Positions 38,503-51,147 of a stretch of 64,000 nt of DNA are shown here, in pieces. Origin of the DNA: Bradysia coprophila (Eukaryota; Arthropoda; Insecta; Diptera; Sciaridae); NCBI RefSeq assembly GCF_014529535.1, contig NW_023503409.1, positions 8,432,390 to 8,496,389 of the forward strand, read 5' to 3'. Made by a program: the position numbers and the translations under genes. The stretch's first letter is position 1. Each line of letters opens with the position of its first letter. The notes beneath the pieces are model-generated. The model was not told the DNA's origin and did not search any database. It was given only the letters and a program-made list of their open reading frames with translations.

Positions 38503-38712
38503 CAGTCAGAGGCAAAGAAATTTCAGCATGAATTTGCTTCAGCTGTTTTCACACATACAATCAGAACTGTTTATAGTTTTTTATACGGTTGAAGGTGCTA
38601 CACGCACGCGAGAAGTAGTGGTAAAACCATATAGACAGTTTTGATTGTTTGTGTGGATCAGCTGAAAAACAGCTGAAGCAAACTGATGCTGAAATTTCAC
38701 TGCCTCTGACTG
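38503..38712. mobile_element. 210-bp Tc1/mariner-type MITE
   Basis: TIRs of about 75 bp start CAGTCAGAGGCA and include TTTCAGCAT and TTTGCTTCAGCTG. TA lies on the left; the right side reads TT, so the duplication is mutated or imperfect. Confidence 0.78.
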
Positions 38713-38747
38713 TTCAGAAAATTCACCAAATACACAATCAAATGACA

Positions 38748-39471
38748 GGAGAGAGATTACGACATCAGTTCTCGTTTCTCTATTCAATCAAAACTCTACC
38801 GATAGCACATAACCTCAGGACTCTGGAACATCAATTATTTTTTAAATCGGTCCGATATCGGTTTGGCGATAAGAGTCTTAAAAAAGGTTGTGATGAAACG
38901 GCAGCAAACTTTTTTTCAAACCCTTATCGCCTAGCCAATATAGGGCCGATTGAAAAAGTCACGGAAAAAACGGAAAATGTCAATGTACGTCTGATTCGAT
39001 CACGATTTACGTGTGAGTCGCAAATACTACATCTCCTACGTAGTATGAACATCGAAGTCGTGAAGTTTTACGTCTAAATCGTACAATAAACGACTGAGCG
39101 AACCATTGGTTTTGTACATTGTAGTTGAGTGAGGACAAAACCAATGGTTCACTCAGCCGTTTATTGCACGATGTAGACGTTGAATTTTACGACTTCGATG
39201 TACATACTACGTACGAGACGTAGCATTTGCGACCCACACGTAAAACGTGATCGACTCAAACCTACATCGACATTTTGTGTTTTTTCCGTGTGATTACTGT
39301 TCCGGAGTCCTGAGATCATGTGATACACGATGGCATTTTATTTGACTAACAATGACAATGACATTGGTTTTGTTGCAGCGACGACATCTTTCAATGAGAT
39401 AGTGAATCGTTCTCTATCGGTAGAGTTTTGATTGAATAGAGAAAAGAGAACTGATGTCGTAATCCCTCTCC
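38748..39471. mobile_element. 724-bp palindromic TIR element
   Basis: Outer arms GGAGAGAGATTACGACATCA and TCTATTCAATCAAAACTCTA are repeated inverted at 39415-39471. Inner arms (ACGTGTGAGTCGCAAATACT; AACCATTGGTTTTGT) also pair around 39115-39150. The 142-residue ORF here is an arm, not a gene. Confidence 0.8.
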
Positions 39472-39880
39472 AGTTCAAATTTGTGCTGCATAGTGCGGAA
39501 CCATTTTCACTGTGCAACAAGTTTCACACAAGAAACCACATTCCTATCATTTGTCGTATTGATATGTACAATTACTCAAAAAGCGGTAGATTTTGGAGTC
39601 TTGAATGAACCTCACGTTGTTGAGGTAAATTATGTATGTTGAAATGGAGCACTGTGTAATAAACGATGCACTTTACATTTCGCGAAATAACGAAAGCTAA
39701 AAAATTTACACCGCCAATTGATTGACCGATACTGGCTTTGGGATAGTGAAATATGTTGTAATGCAGTGAATTTAGGGCAACATGTTGAATTAATCTTTCA
39801 ATTTATAAATTTTCCCAGCTTAAATTTCGGCAAAGGAAATTCATTTTCGAAAAATACATTCTGATGATGATGCTCTCTGT
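39472..39880. other. 3' flank of NANS
   Basis: Probable 3' UTR and intergenic DNA of the minus-strand gene; no AATAAA on that strand was found. Confidence 0.5.
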
Positions 39881-41101
39881 CTAGTCCTCATTATTTGATA
39901 TAAAATGGTTTTCCATTAAATTTTCTTCGGCACGAACATCAACCACAAGCCTTTGCCCGATGAAATTGTCAAAACGTTCAGCAGATATACCAAACGGTTC
40001 ACTGACTTTAGCCACAATCATATCTGTCGTTAAAATGGGCCCCCTTGACAAAGACTTTGCGTAAACAAGTGATTTTCCCAGTTTCATACGACACATCATT
40101 TCACAATCAAGAATTTTCTTCTGTGCCACCCCACTTAGGGCTAGTCTCACATTGTCCACTTCAGTCGCATGGGACCATCTTGATATAATTTCCAAAATTT
40201 GCTCGTTTTCCATATCATCTTTGGAAATACGTTCAGCATCACGAATCCGTGAAATCATTTCTTTGAATTCATTCGGCTCCAATGAAAGATTGTGGTCGGT
40301 TCCCTTTTGCTTCTTGTCTAAAGTAAAGTGACGTTCAATAATCTACAAAGAAAAATCTCCGTCTGATACGCTGGTTCGTTTGCTGTGCGTAAATACTACC
40401 TTAGCTCCAAGTAAAACAGCCGCTATTGAAATAGCGATTCCTTGTTCGTGGCCCGAATAGCCAATACATATTCCAGGAAACTTGTTTCGGTAATAGTTAA
40501 TCATGCGTAAGCATACGTCCTTCGGTTCGGTCGGGTAAGAACTTACACAGTGCAATAAACAAAAATTGTCTTTCGCATTTGATTCCATAATTTCAACGAT
40601 TCGTCGAACCATCTCTTCGCTCTGCATTCCCGTTGATATGATTAATGGCGTTGGATGTTTTGCTGCTGTAGATAACAGCGTAACATTATTTGCATCACCC
40701 GAGCCAATCTTAATCACAGGGACATTAATTTGCTGCAATTCTTGCAGAGATTGGACATCCATCGCTGATGCTGTGAATATGATGTCTAATTCGGATGCAA
40801 ATTCTTGTAAAATTTTGTACTGCTCGATTGTAAATTCCAAATATGTTTTGTGTTCACCATATGTCCGTCCCCATGAATTTTCGCCGTCGTATACTCTCTG
40901 AAGTGCAGCTTCAGTGAATTTCTCTTTTAAACACGATTTTTGAAATTTTACACAATCAGCACCAATCGCTTTTGATGTGGCAATCATTTTCTTTGCCATG
41001 TCCATGTCACCTTGATGATTTTGTCCAATTTCCGCTATTATAAATGTTCGTTCACAACCGGCTGTTTTGTCAGCTATTCGAAATGGACCGAACGAACTCA
41101 T
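39881..41101 (-). CDS. NANS: sialic acid synthase (N-acetylneuraminate-9-phosphate synthase), complete, two exons
   Basis: Exon 1 runs 41101-40400 and exon 2 runs 40342-39881. They are separated by a 57-nt GT-AG intron (donor AAG|gtagta, acceptor tttgtag|ATT) that joins GAK to IIERHF in frame, giving 387 aa; animal NANS is about 360-370 aa. The start is the first ATG of the open frame, 22 residues before the motif. Residues 23-31 read AEIGQNHQG, the NeuB-family signature near the substrate site. HCVSSYPTEP and GYSGHEQG (from residue 214) are further conserved barrel motifs. The last ~65 residues (GKSLVYAK...ILTTDMIVAKV...IGQRLVVDV) match the C-terminal SAF/antifreeze-like domain. Known family role: cytosolic condensation of phosphoenolpyruvate with ManNAc-6-phosphate to Neu5Ac-9-phosphate for sialoglycan synthesis. 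No stops or frameshifts. An insect-type initiator (TCAGTT, minus strand) lies at 41134-41139, about 35 nt upstream of the ATG; no convincing AATAAA was seen downstream. No neighbouring pathway gene is visible. Confidence 0.95.
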
Positions 41102-41448
41102 TTCACAACCGTATCAATTGAAGTTTAAATTCCAACTGAATCATTCGTTTAAAACAATAAACATTTTTAGATAACAAATGCTTATAGGTCATACCAGGTC
41201 AGGTCATACACTACATGGTATGTGTTCGGCATTTTAGTATATTTAAGACTTAAATTATAATGATATGGTCATGAGGCTTGAGTTCCTTCAATTTTTAAGT
41301 GATTGTAAACACTTAACTGACTGAAATACAATGAAAAAGCAATTAATGGTCTATGTTTTTTCGAAGTTAAGACGTTACGTATGCTTACAATGTTACAAGG
41401 GAAGGCTAAATTTGTTCGGTTCCATGTTTTAGAAACAGTTAATCATCT

Positions 41449-41748
41449 CATCTGTTATCGACGACGTCGACAAAAAATAAGCGATAAGCTTCGGTTGGTG
41501 TACTATTGTATAGCAGAAAATACTAGTTGAAAATGACTTACTAGATTTACAATAAACATTATCCTTTCAAGAAAAGAAGTGCCACATTTAAAGACTATAT
41601 CAACAAAAAAAGCGTCAACAATATCATCTGTTAAAGACATCAATGATAAGATAAGCGATTGTATAGCCAAAAATATGTGAAAACAATAATGAAGTAAAAG
41701 ATTTTTGATCTGTTGACCAATACTCAGGTCAAGTGAAGTAAAAGATTC
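41449..41748 (+). repeat. two-block dispersed repeat, copy 4 (doubled)
   Basis: CATCTGTTATCGACGACG with AATAAGCGATAAGC, then a second CATCTGTTAAAGAC/ATAAGCGATTG, and GAAGTAAAAGATT twice (41693 and 41735). Confidence 0.6.
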
Positions 41749-41891
41749 GACTGGTAATATCACGGTGAGGCTTAAAAATTTTGAATAATCGTGTAAGTTA
41801 ACATCAAGGTTTTTTTCATAAGTGAGTTGGGGGAGGGAAGTGCTGTTCAAGTAAACAAGTCTTAGCACAATTCCCTGAGCTGTTCCTGAGA

Positions 41892-43095
41892 CACGGTGGG
41901 CTTGAATGATGGCTAATTAAAAGTGTAATGTAACTGAAATTTTATTGTTGATAAATGTTAGTCGATGTCCACTGATCATAAATCAGGGCAAGTGGTCGGA
42001 AAGTGGACGGCAAATTTTTGAAATATTTTTGAAAAACCATATTGTAACGGATAAAACGTCTCCCCTGCACAGCAGTGTCAACGTGCAGACCGTACCATAC
42101 AGTTTAAATTAAAGACTGTTCAATTACCTGTCGAACGATACCACACTTTCTATATTTGTGTTTATACGCGCGATGTTACAAGAACATTTTCATGTGAGTA
42201 GGTACTTTAGTTCATTTATTTAATGTTGAAAGCTAAGATGGATATATGTTCTGACTCTTTGTTGTTAATTTCGTATTCTAGGACATTTTATTCACTAAAA
42301 ATGACCAAATATCTCGAACATAATTTGGTTTGTTTGATTGGTTCAATGTATTTCGAAAGTACAGAGACCGTAAGGTTTTTGACTGAACTCAAAATCTTCT
42401 CTATGGAATAATTATTAGGGATTTCTAGCTTAAATTGTAAGTAGAAACCAAAATAAAACTTAACATTGGCAATGAAAGAAGTTTTGAGTTCATTCAAAAA
42501 TCTTACGGTCTCTGTACTATCGAGTAGACCGAGTCTCGCATATAAAATGAGCTGTACAGCACAGCTGTGGCACACCACACATAGTAAATCTGGTGTCGTC
42601 GTAAAGCTGAGATCCAGGACAATTCACCTGAAACAAAATAATACCCTTCTAAGTACCATGTGGTTAGAGATATTTGGCCATTTTTATTGAATAAAAGGTC
42701 CTGGAATACGAAATTAACAACAAAGAGTCAGAACATATATCCATCTTAGCTTTCAACATTAAATAAATGAACTAAAGTACCTACTCACATGAAAACGTTC
42801 TTGTAACATCGCGCGTATAAACACAAATATAGAAAGTGTGGTATCGTTCGACAGGTAATTGAACAGTCTTTAATTTAAACTGTATGGTACCGTCTGCACA
42901 TTGACACTGCTGTGCAGGGGAGACGTTTTATCCGTTACAATATGGTTTTTCAAAAATATTTCAAAAATTTGCCGTCCACTTTCCGACCACTTGCCCTGAT
43001 TTATGATCAGTGGACAGGACATCGACTAACATTTATCAACAATAAAATTTCAGTTACATTACACTTTTAATTAGCCATCATTCAAGCCCACCGTG
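41892..43095. mobile_element. 1.2-kb near-perfect palindromic transposon with ~430-bp TIRs
   Basis: Left arm 41892-42325 and right arm 42667-43095 are almost identical inverted copies starting CACGGTGGGCTTGAATGATG. A second inverted pair (AGTACAGAGACCGTAAG, about 42358-42395 and 42483-42525) sits in the spacer. GAGA directly flanks both ends, a possible 4-bp TSD. No transposase. Confidence 0.88.
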
Positions 43096-46000
43096 GAGAA
43101 CCAGCACCAGCGTCAGCCAGTGCTTGTGAAACAGTGAGGACTTAAGATTTACATTGGAATTGGTAGAGGGACAAATTCTAAGATTTACAGTGTAAAAGTT
43201 ATGGCTCTCGATAATTTCTTCATTGAGCAATAGTAGCTAAAAGTGAAAATTTCACCATATTGAATATGCCGTGAATATGGTTGAAATATGCTGGATTCAA
43301 GTTTATTACAACAGAAATGAAGCATGTTTCATGGTTGCACAAAAAATTAGTAATTTAAGTTATAATGATGGATCAGGGACTATTTTTGAGAAACCATTTT
43401 CCCTTACTTTCCTACATTTTTCGATTTTCTGTTTTGTGATTTACTAGCTTTTTGTGAGTTTTACATGTATGGAGAGTAGTCTCTGCTAAATATGCATCAA
43501 TACGGAGATTTCCATTATCGTATCGGAGGAAGATAATTCCGAAGAAAGGAAGTGGAAGAGTCATCGAGTGTTATGTTTTTAACAAAGTTTTCGCCGGATG
43601 AGTTTTTTTTGCCGGATATGACAAAATTTTGTAATTGTTCGTGACTGAAACATTCGTTTATGTTTGATTAAAGGATCACAACCAAAACCTATGTCCTGAA
43701 TCTGGATTGTGTATTTGTGGTTCGACTTGAATAAATCTGATAATTTTTAACCTGACCTTATTCAGCCTGAGCTGATTTATATCGTCAGATCTAACATCTC
43801 AGATTTATCTATACCTTCAATGATAGTAAAACTTTTGACTGAGTCAAAATGTAAGTTTATGTCCGAGTATTCTTAATAATCAAAGTCCCCATGCACCGTA
43901 ACTGTGAAACTTTTGAATGACATAATTCATAAATTCATCTGCTATCATTTGCAGATAATTGATATTCCTTGTACGCTTTTATGTGATTTGTGAGTCTAAT
44001 GTGCGTTCGTTTCTCTGTAAAACAATGGATGACGAATCATAGAGCTGAGGAAATTAACTGATTGTTATGGACATTTGCATTATTCGATTATTATCGGAAT
44101 TGAGCATTTCTTAGCGCAACATATCCATTAGTATTTTTAGCACTGTGTACACACACACGCCTTCTGCATCAAAACAAATTTATATTTTATCACTGAAGGA
44201 ATGCTATTAAAAAAATAAAAATAAAATAGAATTTGCATTAGCTAACTGGCGTGCAATTTGAATATTTTATTAAAATTGTTTTATCTCATTTCCTGATCTA
44301 ATATTCATAGATGATCTGAAATTGTCTGGTATGAGGAATAATAAAATGAAATTAATTGAAATAACAAATCCGAAAACAAAAAACAAAAGAGGATTGTGTG
44401 CTAATTGAATAAGGTATACGAAAAAAAATATATTTTCCATTAAGTACAGCATTTTATTTCCATTTAAATTTCCTCTATTAAACATGGGTATTGCATTAAA
44501 TAAATGATAAAATAAAATTTTGTTATGAAATGACAAACAGGATTCGGTCTTTTTCCTCATTGACTTTCATGTAAATTAAATGGACTCATGCTCATAAACC
44601 TTTTTCCAGTTTTTTTTATTTTTCTATTATAAATTTTCGCTTTACAATTACCCAGCATCGGGGTTGCTAGTACAGTCGCGCTTATAAAGTTATAATTAAA
44701 TCAAAATTTCTGAAAATTGGGTGAGTTCATTTTCAATTCTCGTGTTTTAAAATTCTTTTTTTTTTCATTTTTAAATCAACAATTAACTTTTTTTTGGAAT
44801 AATAAATTTTGATGCGATATAGCATAAAGTATATAAACTCTCTGAATTACTGTTTTCGATCTAGAATTCATTAACCAATGGTTTCGCTTAAGCTCTATCT
44901 TCCGTATTACAGCACACACACAACATCAACGAAATTTAAGATTTATTGCGAGAGCTCAGCAAAATTATGTGGAAAATTTATGGAAATTAGGTCAACCTAT
45001 ACTTATAATATCTAGAATCGCGACTCAGTCAGTACTTGGCTGAGGGAAATTAAGACAAATTTTCTGATTATTCAAGAAAGATACTTATCATTTTGCGTCA
45101 ACTATGCTCTTCACATTGGATTAAATATTATTTCCGAATGCTACAGAACTCTACAGCGGCAATAAAAATGCGTATAAAAGCGAAAGAGGAAAAAAATGAA
45201 TTTTTATGAAGCACAATATAACGAATCGCCTAAAGGTCGAAACTTTAATATTAAACTAAACTGTACACAGACAGAGCACTTATAGGATGACGTAAAGTTT
45301 ACACCCATTGTAAGATGCTTTATTCGAAGGATCGACCTTCGACTTAGATACATGTGGTAATTTATGGGAGGCCCATATCATGCATATCTTAGAAAAGGTA
45401 ATCGGGAACTATATATATACACCGAACTACACCAAATGAATTTTTAGCCAGTCTTTTCGATTATGACCACGGTATTCTGGTAGAAAAAAAAAATCCGAAT
45501 TCGGAATTTGCTTCCAACGTGCATACAATTTATTTTGATAAAATCTTTTATTTTCGACTAGGGTAAACCTTTAATAATAAAATAGTCGTATAACTAAAAG
45601 TGTGATTTAATCTTCTGATTTCCTCTTCTTTTTTATTATGATTCAACGCATTGTTTTTACGATCAGGATCAGTTTTCGGATACACAGCTAGCCAGTACAC
45701 TTCATAATTTAAAACACTTGGAAAATTGGGTTGTCATCAAAAAATATATAGAGCAACAGAGAGCCTGGTGGGTGATTGGCTGGTAAAGCTGTGTGTGTTT
45801 TCTTAGCGGAATGATGACTTATGACTTTAGAATTAAGTTTTATGACAACTGTAAAACTCGTCCTCGCTATTCTCATCTTAGTTATTGAACGAAGAAAATC
45901 TGAATTTATGATACAGTAGCGATGAAATTCTTACAGGTTCTTATGATACGCTCTTTGTAGCAAAGTCATACTAAAAGTCATACTACTAGAAGTGCGCACA

Positions 46001-47198
46001 GTTTATGAATAAGAGTAAATGAAAAATGGTGAAAAGTGTTTGATAAAGCTACTAATCCCATAAAAGGGGAAAGCTCCATCAAATTTTCATATATAATACT
46101 CTTTTGAGTATTAGAGAGCTTTTGATACAGTAAAACAAACATAAAAAGCTCAAACGTAAAGAATTTTTTAATAAACCACTCAATATCAAGGCTGTCAAAA
46201 TTCGAGGGTGGATTGAATTAGTATCAAAAATTGGTTATTTTGAAGAATAATTGGAGTATATCGCATTACAATCATTGAATTCTTCGAAAAGGCTATTCAC
46301 ACTAAGTGCTATTAGTCTTTATTTTACAAATCGTACCTTGTGCGAATAGTGAAATAAAGGTTAATCGCACTTTCTGCGAATGTACCTACTTGACACCTTT
46401 ACTTCTTTAGCTCAAAACATCGAGTAGTGCCTAACACAAATCTTTGTTTTACCATTCATTTTACAATAATATAAATGGCTAATTTTTAGTCACTCTCATA
46501 GCGATCACTCGACCGCATTTAAAACGTTTCTCAAAGTCTTTTTACTTCTTGGTTACCTATCAACGTAGCTTTAAAATAAGCTATTGTGCGACAAAATTTA
46601 AACTCATTTTGTGGAAGAATTTGCAATAGAAACCTCTCTCAAATAAAAAAAATCGGAAACCTGCGAAACTTTTTACCCGGAAAAAGTATTTTCCTCACAA
46701 AAGGGATGTGCCTTTGGGTTTGTTTATTACAGTAGACCCTGTATTTTATACTAAGACCGTTTTACCAACAATTCACTTTTTGGCATAGTCAAGAAAGCTT
46801 TTAGAGTGTCGATATCTCGAAAAACTAGAAGATTTTCAAAAAATCGTCTTGGGCATAGAACATTTTTGAAAATATTTTTTTTGATCTTAAAATTTTCTTT
46901 AGACTTCGCTGAGTCGGATCAGCTAGGTCCAGAAGCTCGGATGGAAAATATTCAAAAATCGACCGACTCTACTGAACATCTCTTTGAACTAAATTTCTCT
47001 AGTGGGAATGCAGGCGCTTACGGCTTTTGAGTACCTGCTGTTTTTCGAGTATTTTTTACGAATTTTATTCACAGTCAATTATGTAGAGAAAGAAATCTTT
47101 TTAAAAAGCAGATAAGTCTTTAATTAAAGGCAGGGTAAATTGATATGATCGATTATTAAGATTTTTAGCGTATTGTGATTTGAAAACGAGTATAGATA
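43096..47198. other. no gene recognised
   Basis: AT-rich, ORFs under 100 codons with low-complexity translations; no inverted-repeat element identified. Confidence 0.5.
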
Positions 47199-47293
47199 CT
47201 GCCGTAATTCGCATGTCGGACTTAGTGCAAAATTTAAACAAAAGAATTCTTTGTTTAAATTTTGCACTAAGTCCGACATGCGAATTACGGCAG
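47199..47293. repeat. 95-bp hairpin with ~43-bp fully complementary arms
   Basis: CTGCCGTAATTCGCATGTCG opens the left arm; the right arm is its exact complement, and the spacer is only about 8 nt around GAATTC. No similar copy was noticed in the window. Confidence 0.88.
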
Positions 47294-49985
47294 AATAACA
47301 AGCTTTCGGTCGATTTGCATAACAGTCACAATGTTTTTTCGGTGTATTGGGCTTGCGCGCGCACGTTTATACTTCGAACTCGAGCTTATGCGTATGCATT
47401 GGAACTGTTTACAAATAAAAAACCTAACAAATGCACAATAAACAATTCAAATGGGCGGTATGTAAGACTAGACTGGCTTTCAAATCTGTATACACTCAGA
47501 ATCGATCATTTTATTTTGCTTCCACTTTATCTCTCCCAAAAATGTGTTTGTGCAAGTTTCATGTTATTTTATTCACAAAAACAATAAGCGAGTCATACAT
47601 AGCGCAAATTAGTTGATGCGATAATCTCTTTGTCTTAATACAATTCAAACAACTGCCATTACTTTCTTGTTAAATTTGTGCTTTATTTCCTCATAGACAT
47701 TCATATTTCGTCGACTAAGGGCTGTCACAAAAGCACGAGTAAATTCACATTACTGGCATAAGCTTTGCTGCATACTATTAAATTTTAATTTAATATTAAT
47801 AATCTATCCCAAGAGTAAGTGGCATTAGAGAAGACGATGGTAATACTTTATTGTATTTCTGAATAGAAAATTTCTTCTTTTTTTTTGCTTCTTTCCCAAA
47901 ATAATGTATAGCCCACCTTCATATATTCAAATTGACTTTTCAATAAACGGAATTCTTCAACGGAAGAGAAAACCAGTTTTAGTACATATTAATTCCCATA
48001 CACATTACATAGGCCCCATCTTATACGACAGAAAGAATTGATTTATTCCTCGGGTTTAGTATATATACCATTCGGTTATGTGTAACTTACCATTTTATAT
48101 ATTTTATAATACAGATATGATTCTCGGGTATGCATACAATTTATAAGGCTTTTTCCATGTTCTACACATAATATAATAAACTGGGAGAAAGTTATTTTGC
48201 AATATATAATTTTTCTTCGTTGAATTTCTGTGTCCCAGGAGCGGGTGCGAGTGCCGATAAACATTGGTAAAAATTGATTCATACGGCCCGGTTAGAGAAC
48301 TGTTCGGTTATCGATTGGTTTACGCAAACAGCCCATAAAACATTTCCCCGGTTCAGCATCAACGTGACAATACGTTGTGTGGTGTCTTTATATTTTGCAC
48401 ACGATGGAAGAAAAATGTCTGTGTGTCGAAATTAAGCTAATAAATCGGCAGATCGAGCTACGCCCTAATCATGTACATTCGAAATGATGCGTAGAGAATA
48501 GAATGGAGCTGCTTCTTTTCGCTTGTATTCAAACGGAGGAAATAATTTCCTTCATGCGATACACACAACATTTCTTCATTCAATACCATAGTCTTTATTA
48601 TAAATGTATATATGCGTGTGTACACAAGTTATACGCATATTTATTTTGTGTATATAAAGTAGCAAATTTTCTCGAAAATTGACTTGTGAAATATTGTTTA
48701 TCAAAACCGAAAGAGGGATGAATTTTGCTTTGCATAAATATTTCAAAATTTAGTCTTTAATTTACAATTGATCTGTACGATGTTTATCATGCTGGCTTGA
48801 GACAATATTATTATGAGGAAGTCTGGGATATTTTAATCAGAAAGTATTGAGTGTTTGTGTTAAGGAACGTCTCACAGACACATCATTATACATAATTTAG
48901 CGACGAATACACACAGTGTAGATTTAGTATGTACGAATTACAATGTTTTATCGGTGAAAACATTGTGATCCAATGTCATTAGACGAGCTGTAATCGCTTG
49001 CTGAATAAATTCGTTTGATTTGAATTAATTTTGTTTTTGCCTATAATACCCTTTGATAATGGTTGTTCGTTCGCTGAATTTTTCTTCTTGTCTTAACATT
49101 AATTGTCAGGGGAAAGAGTTTATAGTCGAATGAGCAAAATTCTTTCGCTGACAATTCTTATTTCTAAATTTACTCCAAGATGCAGTAGTCCCATGTTCGA
49201 AGCATATCTCTATATCTTTCGTGGTAAATATTCGATTTTCGGCGATTTACACCTTGACTTCTTTGACCTTTTAGGAGCTGTTCGTAAAAGACGTTCATCG
49301 TTTTTAGAGAATTTTACAATTCCCTTCCCTCCATTGTCCACTATTTTCCAATAAAATTAACATATGGCTGTCCACTTTGCCCTTGCCGAGAACCTATTTT
49401 TCCATTATCATAGCCTGGCCTTAAAGAAAATTTGCTTGCAACAACTTGTCTTTAAATCTCTTGCTGTTACCTATTTTCATTAACTCATCTACAGGCTAAT
49501 GAAAGTTTCGTCAATTTAAGAAAACGCGACGCCAACTGTTTCCAACCTTTATCAATTCTCATAAATGCCGACATTTTGTGGAACTTTACTTTCAGCTTTA
49601 AAAAGTTCGTGCGAACTTCGTCAAATGCTTGAAATTCGAAAAAGAGAGAAATAGGTCACCAGTGTCATCAAACATTTATCAAAGACCAATTTTATATGCT
49701 TAAGTGGGAGCTTTAAGAATTGTACATCTTTCGACATAATTTACATACATTTCGGTAGGGTTCACCATTTCTAACTGGTGGAATACGAAAGGTTTAAATT
49801 TGTCGATGAGTTGATGTTATACCATCATTTGTATGTCATTGGGAATTCATTTAATTGTATCCATAGGGATCCGTGCTTTGATACACATGCTTAACAAGGC
49901 AACCAACGTCAACAACTCAACCACAAATCACACATCAAAATTATTTATTTTAATGTCTTCAACTAAGATTTTAATTCTTTTTTCT
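47294..49985. other. no gene recognised
   Basis: AT-rich; 49270-49410 resembles a decayed MITE (GCTGTTCGTAAAAGACG). The 83-codon ORF at 49103-49354 runs into it and is not supported. Confidence 0.45.
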
Positions 49986-51147
49986 TTTTAGCCCCGTACG
50001 AAGTACGAAGGGGCTTATAGGATTACGATGCCGTGTGTAATTGATGGAATTCGAAGCAGACGGTAAGGGCAAAGTGTATGCCTATGTTCATAGAATGTTG
50101 TTGAAAAAAAAAAAATTTGGGTCCTCGGACTAAGGCCGCTACTAGGGCTAGGGCCCTATGCGTATTTTACATACAACTCGAGTAAATTTCATCCGTTTTT
50201 CGTAATTTTTGTTTCATTTGAAAGATAATCGAACACCGAATAGAATGTTGTTGAAAAAAAAAAAAATTTGGGTCCTTGGACTAAGGCCGCTACTAGGGCC
50301 CTATGTGTATTTTACATATAACTCGAGCAAATTTCATCCGTTTTTCGTAATTTTTGTTTCATTTGGAAGGTAATCAAAGGCCGAATAGAATGTTGTTGAA
50401 AAAAAATTAAATTTGGGTCCTTGGCCTAAGGCCACTACTAAGGCCCTATGTGTATTTTACATTGAACTCGAGTAAATTTCATTCGTTTTTCGTAATTTTT
50501 GTGTCATTTGGAAGGTAATCAAAGGCCGAATAGAATGTTGTTGAAAAAAATTAAATTTGGGTCCTCGGACTAAGGCCGCTACTAGGGCCCTATGCGTATT
50601 TTACATACAACTCGAGTAAATTTCATCCGTTTTTCGTAATTTTTGTTTCATTTGAAAGATAATCGAACACCGAATGTTGTTGAAAAAAAAATTAAATTTG
50701 GGTCCTTGGACTAAGGTCGTTACTAGGGCCCTATGTGTATTTTACATATAACTCGAGCAAATTTCATCCGTTTTCCGTATTTTTTGTTTCATTTGGAAGG
50801 TAATCAAAGGCCGAATAGAATGTAGTTGAAAAAATAAATAAATTTGGATCCTCGGACTGAGGCCGATACTAGGCCCTATGTGTATTTATACTCAATAAAA
50901 TAAAATTTTAGGGCTATTTGAAATTTTTGTTTTATTTGAAAGGAACGTCGTACGGGGCTTCGTAATTGCGCTATGCGCAATTTCTAAGATGTACACATTC
51001 CATAATAATTTTACTTTAACTACTTTAACCGGCGCATAGGCTTACGGTCAAAGTAGGGTGACAGACGCACTAGGGTCACGTACGCAATAGATATACGGGT
51101 TTGTACGGGGCTCAGTCGCAGCAAACGCTCCGACTGTTCTGATGGCT
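49986..51147 (-). repeat. interspersed repeat family 'GTACGAAGTAC', copy B (about 6 internal units)
   Basis: Starts GCCCCGTACGAAGTACGAAG and ends TCCGACTGTTCTGATGGCT. Between them is a tandem array of about six ~145-bp units (GAATGTTGTTGAAAAAAA...GGGTCCTTGGACTAAGGCC...ACTCGAG). Compared with copy A it has twice the units and has lost the GTCTGTCTG tract, so array number varies between copies. Confidence 0.88.

Noticed and set aside
38649..39077. 142-codon ORF
   Set aside because: Runs across the arms of two inverted-repeat elements (38503-38712 and 38748-39471).
47180..47587. 135-codon ORF
   Set aside because: Its first third is the 47199-47293 palindrome read through; the rest has no domain.
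50093..50890. Regular ~145-bp periodic array that could suggest a CRISPR or satellite
   Set aside because: Units are homologous throughout without unique spacers, and the array is internal to an interspersed repeat also found at 15863.
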